A stretch of 64,000 nt of DNA from Nitrosomonadales bacterium (GTDB taxonomy: Bacteria > Pseudomonadota > Gammaproteobacteria > Burkholderiales > Gallionellaceae), in assembly GCA_023259055.1 (NCBI GenBank), contig JAHFQZ010000002.1, forward strand, positions 372,001 to 436,000, read 5' to 3'. The notes under the pieces are model-generated. The model worked only from the letters and a program-made list of their open reading frames with translations, had not been told where the DNA came from and searched no databases. The number at the start of each line of letters is the position of its first letter. The stretch's first letter is position 1. Below, in pieces: positions 45,597 through 53,465 of the stretch. Both the position numbers and the translations under genes were made by a program.

Positions 45597-46125
45597 TGAG
45601 CAAGGGTTGCTGGTTGGAGGCGAATATATCCCGTCGCCGAATTGCGATAACCGCCCGGTGGGCACAATCGAATTATTAGTGATACACAACATCAGCTTGC
45701 CACCGGGAGAGTTTGGCGGCGATGGCGTACAACGGTTTTTCACCAACACTCTGGATGTGACAGATCATCCTTATTACGCAACCATTTCCGAACTGAAGGT
45801 GTCAGCGCACTTCTTTGTGCGTCGCGATGGGCGGATTATTCAGTTTGTTCCTTGTTTGAAGCGCGCATGGCATGCGGGAGAATCCTGCTGGCAGGGCAAA
45901 TTTCGCTGCAACGATTTTTCCGTTGGCATAGAGTTGGAAGGTAGCGATGCTGTGCCGTTTACCGATGAGCAATATGTCGCGCTTGATCGTTTGACAATAG
46001 CTTTGCGCGAAACATATCCAATACGCGGAATTGCCGGCCACAGTGATATTGCACCGCAGCGCAAGACCGATCCCGGCCTGTATTTCGAGTGGGTGCGCTA
46101 TCTGGCAGGATTGTGCAGGTTATAA
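45586..46125 (+). CDS. ampD: 1,6-anhydro-N-acetylmuramyl-L-alanine amidase AmpD
   Basis: AmpD (179 aa) cleaves anhydromuropeptides in cell-wall recycling, in the cytosol. Zinc ligands are found in LLVIHNISLPPGEFGG (first His), KRAWHAGESCW and GHSDIAPQRKTDPGLYF (His and Asp). NDFSVGIELEG is the family core. ATG 45586 overlaps the 3' end of pilR by 11 bp; GTG 45577 is a less likely alternative. Confidence 0.94.
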   Translation: MRIDEQGLLVGGEYIPSPNCDNRPVGTIELLVIHNISLPPGEFGGDGVQRFFTNTLDVTDHPYYATISELKVSAHFFVRRDGRIIQFVPCLKRAWHAGESCWQGKFRCNDFSVGIELEGSDAVPFTDEQYVALDRLTIALRETYPIRGIAGHSDIAPQRKTDPGLYFEWVRYLAGLCRL

Positions 46126-46741
46126 AATTTGATCATGTCGCCAGTAACAATAAATGTTGTTTTTTATCATTTTTTGCTTGCAATATTTTTGTTAACTACT
46201 ACAATTAGCCCCGTTGCCGAAAAAAAATACTAGATATAGTGGTTTTGTAAATTTTCGGCGTAAACGGAATTTTCAGGAGGGAGGAAGTCAGTACATGCAG
46301 CATGCCGCTTCAGACAGCATTTCAAGCCCCCCAAAAGCTTACTGGCACCACTTTCTCCGCAGTTTCTCCTCCTTCCAATTCACCCAATCAATTCCAAAAA
46401 ATACCACACCTGGCTGTTCGCTTGGTCAGGGTTTTAGCGTGTTCAGAGGATATTTGCGTGTTATCGCCAACCGTCGTTGCCGACAATCCGGCGCGAACAT
46501 GCCGTGTCTGGGCGCGAGCAATGCTTCTTGTCGGGTGGCAGAGGCGGCAAACATTCTGAATAAAAAATTTCATTTAACCTGCGCCGCCGAAAATCAGCCC
46601 GGTGGTGCGTTGCCCGGGGATTTGCGGAGCATTGGGGAAAGGCTTTGGCTCATGCTTGAATTTAAGCGCGGGCTGGGGGTGTAGGTGCAGTAATCGCAGT
46701 TGTTGTATTTTTTAACTTTCATTCTTGCAAGGAGAAATAAA
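46126..46741. other. Long AT-rich intergenic region with degraded frames
   Basis: These 616 bases lie between ampD and the H1-like gene. The first 130 bases are very AT-rich, with ATACTAGATATAGTGG at 46230-46245. AGGAGGGAGGAAG precedes an ATG at 46295 whose short frame reads MQHAASDSISSPPKAY, then loses any pattern. A second frame reads GTTFSAVSPPSNSPNQFQK at the same place. The combination suggests a frameshifted remnant of a longer gene, possibly the N-terminus of a ribonucleotide reductase, but this is speculative. The segment next to the H1-like gene has the latter's AAGGAGAA site. Confidence 0.35.
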
Positions 46742-47272
46742 ATGGCAGAAAAAAAGAAAGCTAAACCAGCAGCAAAGAAGGCTACGGCAGCTAAAAAACC
46801 AGCAGCTAAAAAAGCAGTAGCGGCGAAGAAGCCGGCAGCAAAGAAAGCCGCTGCCAAGAAGCCAGCTGCAAAGAAAGTAGCGGCGAAGAAACCGGCAGCA
46901 AAGAAAGCCGCTGCCAAGAAGCCAGCTGCAAAGAAAGTAGCGGCGAAGAAGCCGGCAGCAAAGAAAGCCGCTGCCAAGAAGCCAGCTGCAAAGAAAGTAG
47001 CGGCGAAGAAGCCGGCAGCAAAGAAAGCCGCTGCCAAGAAGCCAGCTGCAAAGAAAGTAGCGGCGAAGAAACCGGCAGCAAAGAAAGCCGCTGCCAAGAA
47101 GCCAGCTGCAAAGAAAGTAGCGGCGAAGAAACCAGCTGCAAAGAAAGCGGTATCAAAACCGGCAGCTCCAGCGGTAGCCAGGCCAGCAGCACCAGCCCCT
47201 TCCGCTCCAGCACCAGTGCGTCCGGCTGCAACATGGCCTTTTCCTACACCAGGAATCGGCAAGCCGAATTAA
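46742..47272 (+). CDS. Histone H1-like lysine/alanine-rich protein
   Basis: The 176-aa protein consists almost entirely of Lys, Ala and Pro. It starts [19 protein letters not shown] and continues in 20-residue units [20 protein letters not shown]. It is expected to be basic and unfolded, and to bind DNA, like the H1-like AlgP/HctB-type proteins. The last 30 residues (after [15 protein letters not shown]) are Pro-rich and less basic. AAGGAG precedes the ATG. The coding repeat is an exact 60-bp tandem repeat. Confidence 0.9.
   Translation: MAEKKKAKPAAKKATAAKKPAAKKAVAAKKPAAKKAAAKKPAAKKVAAKKPAAKKAAAKKPAAKKVAAKKPAAKKAAAKKPAAKKVAAKKPAAKKAAAKKPAAKKVAAKKPAAKKAAAKKPAAKKVAAKKPAAKKAVSKPAAPAVARPAAPAPSAPAPVRPAATWPFPTPGIGKPN
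46812..47134 (+). repeat. 60-bp tandem repeat inside the H1-like gene
   Basis: About five and a half copies of a 60-bp unit (20 codons) run through the gene. Copies are identical except for one site, AAG or AAA, both Lys (for example G at 46921 and 46981 units, A at 46861 and 47041 units). Such identity points to recent expansion or gene-conversion, and the copy number may vary between strains. Confidence 0.9.
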
Positions 47273-47346
47273 TCGGGGCACCGCTGTGGAGGCAGCCCCT
47301 GATGTTTCGGCAGTAAGGGGCTTTCCGCAGTAGAACCGGTTTTTTG

Positions 47347-47375
47347 GGCGCACAAATTTGTGCGTGCGCCTTTTT
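47347..47375 (+). terminator. Rho-independent terminator of the H1-like gene
   Basis: GGCGCAC (47347-47353) pairs with GTGCGCC (47364-47370), followed by TTTTT. A nested palindrome GCACAAATTTGTGC lies in the upper part. It is 74 bp after the gene stop. Confidence 0.8.
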
Positions 47376-47379
47376 ATTT

Positions 47380-47965
47380 CACTGACGCGATGTTAGTGAG
47401 TTCTTTTTTCTTATGTCCAACCACTTGGTTGGCTATTGGTTTTGTGTCCCTCCAATTTTGATGCTGCTATAAGCAAATTGCACGTAGCGATCTATTCTTA
47501 AATTCGAATTATCCCGAACGAGTTGCCCAAAATTTATTCAAATACTTCGGGCATTATGTAAATTCAGGAAATATCGCAGCATCGGCTTTCAGTGATGGTA
47601 TAAGGCTTGATCCAAAATGCTCAAACGCTTCTTCCTTGAGGTTGGGAGGTGTTTTCTATTTAATCCTGCATTAGTTTAAAAAATTTCTTTAAAGTAAAAA
47701 CTTGCTGTTAATTCGCATGTTCAGTATCTTGCCGAGCAGTTACGTTAACACGATGGGCTGCGCATGCAGCTTGCGCCATTATAATAATCGCTAACATGCA
47801 GAATTCTGTCGTGAGATGCATTCATATGGGAAGACAGACCTCTGTTGCCAAGGTGATTCTATGTGTTAGGGGCGGCTGTAACGACCCCACCTGTTACTAA
47901 TGGCGGCTATAGCGACCTTGGATGCGTCCCAAGTATTTTGAAATGCTGATGTTCCAGATTATGCG
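47380..47965. other. Non-coding AT-rich spacer with two direct repeats before pabB
   Basis: No gene or RNA was recognised in this 586-bp stretch. Near its end a 16-bp motif occurs twice in direct order: GGCGGCTGTAACGACC at 47871-47886 and GGCGGCTATAGCGACC at 47902-47917, 31 bp apart (about three helical turns). They lie 50-95 bp before pabB and might be regulator sites. Confidence 0.35.
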
Positions 47966-49297
47966 ATGAGCTTCTATTGTACCGAACTACCCTATCAATC
48001 CGATGCTGCGCGATACTATGCCGCTATTGCTGACCTTCCTTGGGCAATTTGGTTGGATAGTTGCGGGATGTCGCGCTACGATATTCTTTCCGCTGCCCCA
48101 CAGCGCACTCTTTCATTGGATGAAGCATCCAAGAATAATGATCCGTTTGCATTAGTGCGTTATGTATTGGGCGAACAAATCGCACCAATTGCGGATGTGC
48201 CTTTTGCCGGTGGTGCGTTAGGTTATTGGAGCTATGACTTGGCGCGGAGGATGTATGCATTACCAAATATTGCCCAGAATGGCGAGCATGTACCAGACAT
48301 GGCTATTGGCATTTACGATTGGGCAATGGTACTGGATCATTATCAGAAAACCGCGCGCTTGGTTTCACATCAGCGCTTTACTGAAACAGCGGTGCTGCTA
48401 CCACAGGTATTGGAACGCCTGCAAAGCAATTTGCAGCTCCCCCCTGACACTTTCTGTGTGCAGGGAAATATTTCAACCAACTTTACGCCTGAAAGCTACG
48501 CCGCAGCATTCGAGGTGATACAGGATTATTTAAAGTCTGGCGACTGCTACCAGATCAACCTTGCACAACGCTTCAGCGCAGCCGCCATGGGGGAAGCCTT
48601 TGGTGCGTATCTCACGCTGCGCCACTTAAGCCCCGCGCCGTATTCCGCATTTCTCAATCTGCCGCAAGCCCAGATTCTATGTGCTTCGCCGGAACGCTTC
48701 CTGCGCGTGCAGAACGGCTGTGTGGAAACCAAACCGATCAAAGGCACACGACCGCGTAGTAGCGATGCGCAACAGGATAACCGGCTTGCCGAAGAGCTTC
48801 GCAGTCACCCCAAAGACCGCGCTGAGAATCTGATGATCGTGGACTTGCTACGAAGCGATCTTGGCAAAAGCTGCGCACCGGGTTCGGTGCACGTGGCCAA
48901 ACTGTTCGAAGTGGAAAGTTTCGCCAGCGTGCATCATCTGGTCAGCACGGTAGAGGGTACGCTGGAGGAAGGGCGCGATGCACTGAACGTGCTGCGTGAC
49001 TGTTTTCCCGGCGGCTCTGTCACCGGGGTGCCCAAACAGCGCGCCATGCAAATTATCGAGCAACTGGAGCCGCACCGTCGCGGAATTTACTGTGGCGCGA
49101 TAGGTTATATCGGCTTCGACGGCAACATGGACACCAACATTGTCATCCGCACGCTGGTCTATTCTGACAATGAGATCCACTGCTGGGCCGGCGGTGGCAT
49201 CGTGGCAGATTCCGATGTTGCGGCGGAGTATCAGGAAACGTTGGACAAAGCTTCTGCCATGCTCAAATTAATTCAAAGATATATAAAAAAAACGTGA
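47966..49297 (+). CDS. pabB: Aminodeoxychorismate synthase component I
   Basis: The 443-aa product belongs to the anthranilate synthase component I family. The active region contains SGDCYQINLAQRF, KPIKGTRPRSSDAQQD and ENLMIVDLLRSDLGKSC. GGSVTGVPKQRAMQIIEQLE and CGAIGYIGFDGNMDTNIVIR follow. PIKGT (rather than the PIAGT of TrpE) is typical of PabB. With a PabA partner it makes 4-amino-4-deoxychorismate for folate. No pabA or pabC is in the window. It competes for chorismate with the chorismatase located 0.6 kb downstream. Confidence 0.9.
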   Translation: MSFYCTELPYQSDAARYYAAIADLPWAIWLDSCGMSRYDILSAAPQRTLSLDEASKNNDPFALVRYVLGEQIAPIADVPFAGGALGYWSYDLARRMYALPNIAQNGEHVPDMAIGIYDWAMVLDHYQKTARLVSHQRFTETAVLLPQVLERLQSNLQLPPDTFCVQGNISTNFTPESYAAAFEVIQDYLKSGDCYQINLAQRFSAAAMGEAFGAYLTLRHLSPAPYSAFLNLPQAQILCASPERFLRVQNGCVETKPIKGTRPRSSDAQQDNRLAEELRSHPKDRAENLMIVDLLRSDLGKSCAPGSVHVAKLFEVESFASVHHLVSTVEGTLEEGRDALNVLRDCFPGGSVTGVPKQRAMQIIEQLEPHRRGIYCGAIGYIGFDGNMDTNIVIRTLVYSDNEIHCWAGGGIVADSDVAAEYQETLDKASAMLKLIQRYIKKT

Positions 49298-49538
49298 TTT
49301 TCTTACGCAAACCTCTGAGCGGGGATATGCGCACCTCGGATGGCTGGAAAGCAGGCACAGTTTCCATCTGCCGATTAATACGATCCGGCGCATCGGTGGT
49401 GGCGCTGGTTTCGATATGCACGGATATCGCAATACGGAAATCCTGATTTATGTGCTGAGCGGCACGTTGCCCCACCATGACAGAATGGGGCATGGCGATG
49501 GTAGCAATTCAGAGGCATTGCCATTCGATCTGATTTGA
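49296..49538 (+). pseudogene. Decayed pirin-family gene fragment
   Basis: The frame read from 49296 gives a broken pirin N-terminal domain: SERGYAHLGWLESRHSF (pirin signature), then, after a gap in the alignment where about 15-20 residues are missing, GAGFDMHGYRNTEILIYVL and HHDRMGHGDGSNSE before a stop at 49536-49538. The metal-binding His in the MHGYRNTE region is kept. There is no start codon and no C-terminal domain. I conclude it is a remnant of a pirin-like cupin. Confidence 0.7.
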
Positions 49539-49645
49539 TCATGGTGTACCGTGTAATATTGTTGGATCGGTGACATTTAATATGTTGTTGTTGTAGATTA
49601 TGGACGAAACTTTCAGTAGCCATAAGGCAGGTTGAAAAGAGGTTA

Positions 49646-49654
49646 TGTTATAAT
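49646..49654 (+). promoter_or_regulatory. Candidate extended -10 promoter for the chorismatase gene
   Basis: TGTTATAAT at 49646-49654 fits an extended -10 element; no good -35 was found. It lies in the spacer 49539-49921, which has no gene and is AT-rich. It would leave a leader of about 260 bases, so another promoter nearer the gene may exist. Confidence 0.3.
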
Positions 49655-49921
49655 TAAAAAAGAAAAAGTATATATAAAACGATGGGATATTACGAAATCA
49701 CGCCGTAACACAAGCGCAGGCGATGCTGTTTGATATTCTTGGCAGAGTATGGATGCGGCCCGATCATCTGCCGGTCATCTTAATAAGCCGCATTATCTGC
49801 AGTTATATAGTCGAATAGTGGCTTGAGACGGCTCAGGTTTCGTTTTTGGGCTCTCAGAGCCAAACATCAAATTGAATCTATAACGATTAATCAGGGAAGT
49901 TGCTTGCTAGACGACTGCACT

Positions 49922-50932
49922 ATGGGGAAATTTAATATTCATATAAACAAAACCGTAACGCTTAAGTACCTTGCGTCGGACGAAATCGATACTTATCTGA
50001 AGCAATGCGGTGATCGGGTTGCGTGCGTAGTTGGCTTTGGAAGTGGTCGTCGTATAGCCTTGAAATCCGGCTTTCCGGTGCTTTGGGTTGATACTCCGGT
50101 ATCAGGTGGCGATGCTGTTTATGAAGTGTGGACCAGTGATAAACCTGTAAATCAATATCGTGATGAGTTAATTGCCGGTGCAGGAAACGAAGACATCTTT
50201 TTTGGATGTATATCAATTCAGTTTGATTCTGCAAAAGATTTGAGCGAAACAACACAATATATTTACTCAGGAATATTTGATTTTATTCAACGTAGCATTT
50301 ATCCAAACTTGCTAAGAGTTTGGAACTACTTCCCTGATATTAATGCTATCGAAGGCGGAATTGAGCGTTATCGCAGTTTTAGCGTAGGTCGACATGAGGC
50401 TTTTGTTCGCTATAACAGAAGAGTTGACGACTCGCCATCTGCCTGCGCGGTAGGCAGCCATGGCGGACCTCTGGTAGTTTACTTTCTTGCATCGCGTTTT
50501 CCTGGGGTGCAAATCGAAAATCCGCGACAGACCAGTGCATACAATTACCCAAAACAATATGGGCCGCGAAGCCCGACTTTTTCAAGAGCTACGCTGGCTT
50601 TTCAAGGTGGCTCTCAAACACTTTTTATTTCAGGTACGGCTAGTATTCTGGGCCATGCTACAGTGCATCCAAGCTCGGTGAGTTTGCAGACGCGTGAGAC
50701 TCTGGCCAATATTCGTGCCGTGATCGATCAGTCTACCCGAGAGGGCTTTAAGTTCGCGGGTTTCGAAAGTGGTATGGCCCTCAAGGTATATGTGCGCCAC
50801 ACAGAACACATGGGTGTTGTGCAAGATATTATCCGCGAAGAGTGGGGCGTTATGCAGGAACTGGTTGTTTTGCAGGCTGACATTTGTCGCACGGATTTGC
50901 TGCTGGAAATCGAGGCGGTTTGCTGGGGCTGA
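49922..50932 (+). CDS. Chorismatase (XanB2/FkbO/Hyg5 family)
   Basis: The 336-aa protein matches chorismatases, which split chorismate into pyruvate and a hydroxybenzoate or dihydroxy-cyclohexadiene product. Family features are VVGFGSGRRIALKSGFPVLW, the signature LFISGTASILGHATVHPSSV, SLQTRETLANIRAVI, and the C-terminal ADICRTDLLLEIEAVCW with the catalytic Glu and Arg region. XanB2 in xanthomonads gives 3- and 4-hydroxybenzoate, the 3-isomer feeding xanthomonadin. The pigment genes further right favour the same role here; the exact product cannot be told from sequence. ATG 49922 was chosen because the family sequence starts there; upstream in-frame starts add unrelated residues. Confidence 0.85.
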   Translation: MGKFNIHINKTVTLKYLASDEIDTYLKQCGDRVACVVGFGSGRRIALKSGFPVLWVDTPVSGGDAVYEVWTSDKPVNQYRDELIAGAGNEDIFFGCISIQFDSAKDLSETTQYIYSGIFDFIQRSIYPNLLRVWNYFPDINAIEGGIERYRSFSVGRHEAFVRYNRRVDDSPSACAVGSHGGPLVVYFLASRFPGVQIENPRQTSAYNYPKQYGPRSPTFSRATLAFQGGSQTLFISGTASILGHATVHPSSVSLQTRETLANIRAVIDQSTREGFKFAGFESGMALKVYVRHTEHMGVVQDIIREEWGVMQELVVLQADICRTDLLLEIEAVCWG

Positions 50933-50967
50933 GCTAGCCGGAACATTGCATGGTGCCGGTAACCTTT

Positions 50968-51801
50968 ATGAGATTCATCTACAATTTTTTATGCGCGGTT
51001 GTGGTTGCGCTGTCGCTTGTTTCGCCAGCATCTGCAGATCAGGTTCCGCTTTGGGAGGTGGGCGCGGGTGTGGCGGCCATCGACTTTCCGGACTACCGAG
51101 GCTCGAATGAGCGAAAGAGTTATCTTCTCCCGGTGCCTTATGTAATTTATCACGGCGACTTCCTCAAGATTGACCGTCAGCGGGTGCGAGGGCAGCTTTT
51201 CCATAGTGATAAAGTCGAGATGGACATCAGTGTGAATGGTTCGGTGCCAGTCAGGAACAACGAGGCGCGCCTTGGCATGCCCAATCTTGATCCAACGTTT
51301 GAAATTGGCCCATCGATGAATATCACGCTTTATCAAACAGAATCCAATCAGGCACAAGTGGAATTGCGCTTACCTGTGCGAGCAGTCATTGGCAGTGATT
51401 TTTCATATTTGCGGAGCGTTGGCTGGATATTTCAGCCATTGCTAAATTTGGATGTGCAGAACGCTTTTGATCAAACGGGATGGAACTTGGGTACGGCTAT
51501 TGGGCCGGTCTTTACCGATCGCCGCTATAACCAGTATTTTTATGGTATTGATGCCCAATATTCTCTTGCAGATCGCCCCGCTTATTCTGCACATGGCGGT
51601 TACGCGGGAGCACAATTTGTCATTGCTATGACCAGACGATCACCAACGTATTGGACGACTGGGTTTATGAAGTTGGATACCCTTCGCGGCGCAGCATTTG
51701 AGCAAAGCCCACTGGTAAAGACCAAACAGTATGCTACCGTAGGCTTTGCCATCACCTGGATATTTGCGGAATCCTCGACTAAAGTGGAAGAGGAAAAGTA
51801 A
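50968..51801 (+). CDS. MipA/OmpV-family outer-membrane protein
   Basis: The 277-aa product has a signal peptide (MRFIYNFLCAVVVALSLV, cleavage near ASA-DQ). WEVGAGVAAIDFPDYRGSNE and LLPVPYVIYHGDFLKID are the N-terminal signature of MipA/OmpV proteins. Several amphipathic strands follow. These are 12-strand-like barrels of uncertain function, some linked to scaffold roles in cell-wall enzymes. ATG 50968 was preferred over 50950. It lies 35 bp after the chorismatase gene on the same strand. Confidence 0.85.
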   Translation: MRFIYNFLCAVVVALSLVSPASADQVPLWEVGAGVAAIDFPDYRGSNERKSYLLPVPYVIYHGDFLKIDRQRVRGQLFHSDKVEMDISVNGSVPVRNNEARLGMPNLDPTFEIGPSMNITLYQTESNQAQVELRLPVRAVIGSDFSYLRSVGWIFQPLLNLDVQNAFDQTGWNLGTAIGPVFTDRRYNQYFYGIDAQYSLADRPAYSAHGGYAGAQFVIAMTRRSPTYWTTGFMKLDTLRGAAFEQSPLVKTKQYATVGFAITWIFAESSTKVEEEK

Positions 51802-51835
51802 ATGATTGCATGCTTGAAGTTTGATTGGGATATTA

Positions 51836-52615
51836 ATGATTAACCCCGCCACACGCAGCTTGGGTTGGCTGGCAACCGTGTTGCGATCCCTCTATGAATA
51901 TGTCGTGCTGTATGGTTCACTCGCTCTTTTTGGCGCGGCTGGCTTGACGTATACCCTCATCGGTGCGGTGTTGTACCCGTTGTTGCCGCGTCGTTTCGGT
52001 GCGCGTGTGGGGCGGCTCATTATGACCGGCATATTCAGGCCATACATTGCCATCATCAAAGCAAGTGGTCTGGTGCGGTGCGAACTCTCCGCCCTGGATG
52101 CGCTTGCCGACGGCGAATCCGTTATCGTAGCGCCCAACCATCCCAGTCTCATAGATGTGGTTTTGATCGGTTCGCGTCTGACAAATATCGTCTGTATCAT
52201 GAAGGCGAACATACAAGACAACATTTTATTCGGTGGCGGCGCGCGACTGGCGGGTTATATCCGCAACGATTCCACCGGCAACATGGTGCGCACCTCAGTT
52301 GCGGAGTTAAAAGATGGCAGTCAGTTGTTGATTTTTCCTGAAGGCACTCGCACGACGGCGCATCCGGTTAATAAATTTAAAAGTGCCTTCGCGCTGATCG
52401 CTCGCAGGTCGGGCGTGCCGGTGCAAACGGTATTCATCGAATCCAATACACAGTTCCTCGGCAAAGGTTGGCCGCTGCTGAAAAAACCACAATTCCCGCT
52501 GATTTATAAAGTGACGCTGGGAAAAAGATTCGAAGTATCCGGCGATACAAAAACCTTTGTCGATGATTTGGAAAAATATTATAGAGAACATTTTGCAGAG
52601 AAAAATAGTAATTAG
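51836..52615 (+). CDS. Lysophospholipid-type acyltransferase (PlsC family)
   Basis: The 259-aa protein has an N-terminal membrane segment and the acyltransferase motifs APNHPSLIDVVLIG (H-x4-D, about residue 98) and LLIFPEGTRTTAHPVN (EGTR, about 170). The family acylates glycerol-3-phosphate derivatives, and in aryl-polyene loci related enzymes are thought to attach the polyene to a lipid. The neighbouring pigment genes favour this second role. ATG 51836 lies 34 bp after the MipA stop. A glycosyltransferase follows after 32 bp. Confidence 0.88.
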   Translation: MINPATRSLGWLATVLRSLYEYVVLYGSLALFGAAGLTYTLIGAVLYPLLPRRFGARVGRLIMTGIFRPYIAIIKASGLVRCELSALDALADGESVIVAPNHPSLIDVVLIGSRLTNIVCIMKANIQDNILFGGGARLAGYIRNDSTGNMVRTSVAELKDGSQLLIFPEGTRTTAHPVNKFKSAFALIARRSGVPVQTVFIESNTQFLGKGWPLLKKPQFPLIYKVTLGKRFEVSGDTKTFVDDLEKYYREHFAEKNSN

Positions 52616-52647
52616 TTCTTTTCAAAATACCAGCAGACTGGAACATC

Positions 52648-53409
52648 ATGCTTTCTTCAACACACCTTATACTCATTCCGTCCTATAACTCCGGCACAAA
52701 AGTTATTGAGACCGTGCGCAATGCGCTGGCCGTCTGGCAGCCTGTATGGGTAGTGATCGATGGCAGTTCCGACGGGACTGCAGAGGCACTGCAAATCCTT
52801 GCAGTAGGCCACCCGACACTGAAAGTATTCACTCTGCCATGCAATCAAGGCAAAGGATCTGCTGTGATGCACGGTTTGCGTGAGGCTGCAGCAGCGGGCT
52901 ACACACATGTGCTCACGATGGATGCAGACGGGCAGCATCCGGCTGAAAAAATTCCGGAGTTCATGGCAATGTCGATCGCCAACCCAGACGCCGTTGTGCT
53001 GGGCAAACCGGTGTTCGATGCTAGTGCACCTGCTATACGTGTGGGCGGACGCAAGATATCCAATTGGTGGGCCAATCTGGAAACGTTGGGTGCCGGGATT
53101 GGAGATTCGCTGTTTGGTTTTCGTGTTTATCCGATTAAACCGTTATATCAGATTATGCAAAGCAGCCGATGGATGCGCCGTTTTGATTTCGATCCAGAGG
53201 CGGCAGTGCGCTTGTGCTGGCATGGCGTGCGCCCTATTAATCTACAGGCGCCTGTTCGTTATTTTGGCCCGGAGGAAGGCGGGGTGTCGCACTTCAGCTA
53301 TTTGCGCGATAACACGCTTTTGACCTGGATGCATATGCGACTTGTATTCGGTTTTTTATTGCGTCTGCCGGTGCTGCTCTGGAGGCGTTCGAGCAAATTT
53401 ATCAGGTAA
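52648..53409 (+). CDS. Family 2 glycosyltransferase
   Basis: The 253-aa protein is a GT-A fold enzyme: HLILIPSYNSGTKVIETV at the N-terminus, VVIDGSSDGTAEAL, then THVLTMDADGQHPAEKIPEF containing the DxD metal motif. PDAVVLGKPVFD follows, and a C-terminal hydrophobic stretch may contact the membrane. Glycosyltransferases of this type are common in aryl-polyene and xanthomonadin loci, next to an acyltransferase as here. The sugar donor and acceptor are unknown. Confidence 0.88.
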   Translation: MLSSTHLILIPSYNSGTKVIETVRNALAVWQPVWVVIDGSSDGTAEALQILAVGHPTLKVFTLPCNQGKGSAVMHGLREAAAAGYTHVLTMDADGQHPAEKIPEFMAMSIANPDAVVLGKPVFDASAPAIRVGGRKISNWWANLETLGAGIGDSLFGFRVYPIKPLYQIMQSSRWMRRFDFDPEAAVRLCWHGVRPINLQAPVRYFGPEEGGVSHFSYLRDNTLLTWMHMRLVFGFLLRLPVLLWRRSSKFIR

Positions 53410-53465
53410 CCAACCTGCTTTAATTTGTACGATCAAAATCATAAAAAATATTTTCAAGAGTATTT

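Noticed and set aside
46594..47262. A 222-aa minus-strand frame rich in Ala and Phe across the H1-like gene
   Set aside because: It is the antisense of the Lys/Ala tandem repeat. It has no ribosome-binding site and exists only because of the repeat composition.
49738..49762. Sigma-54 promoter before the chorismatase gene (TTGGCAGAG...ATGC)
   Set aside because: The GG and GC elements are 12 bp apart rather than 10.
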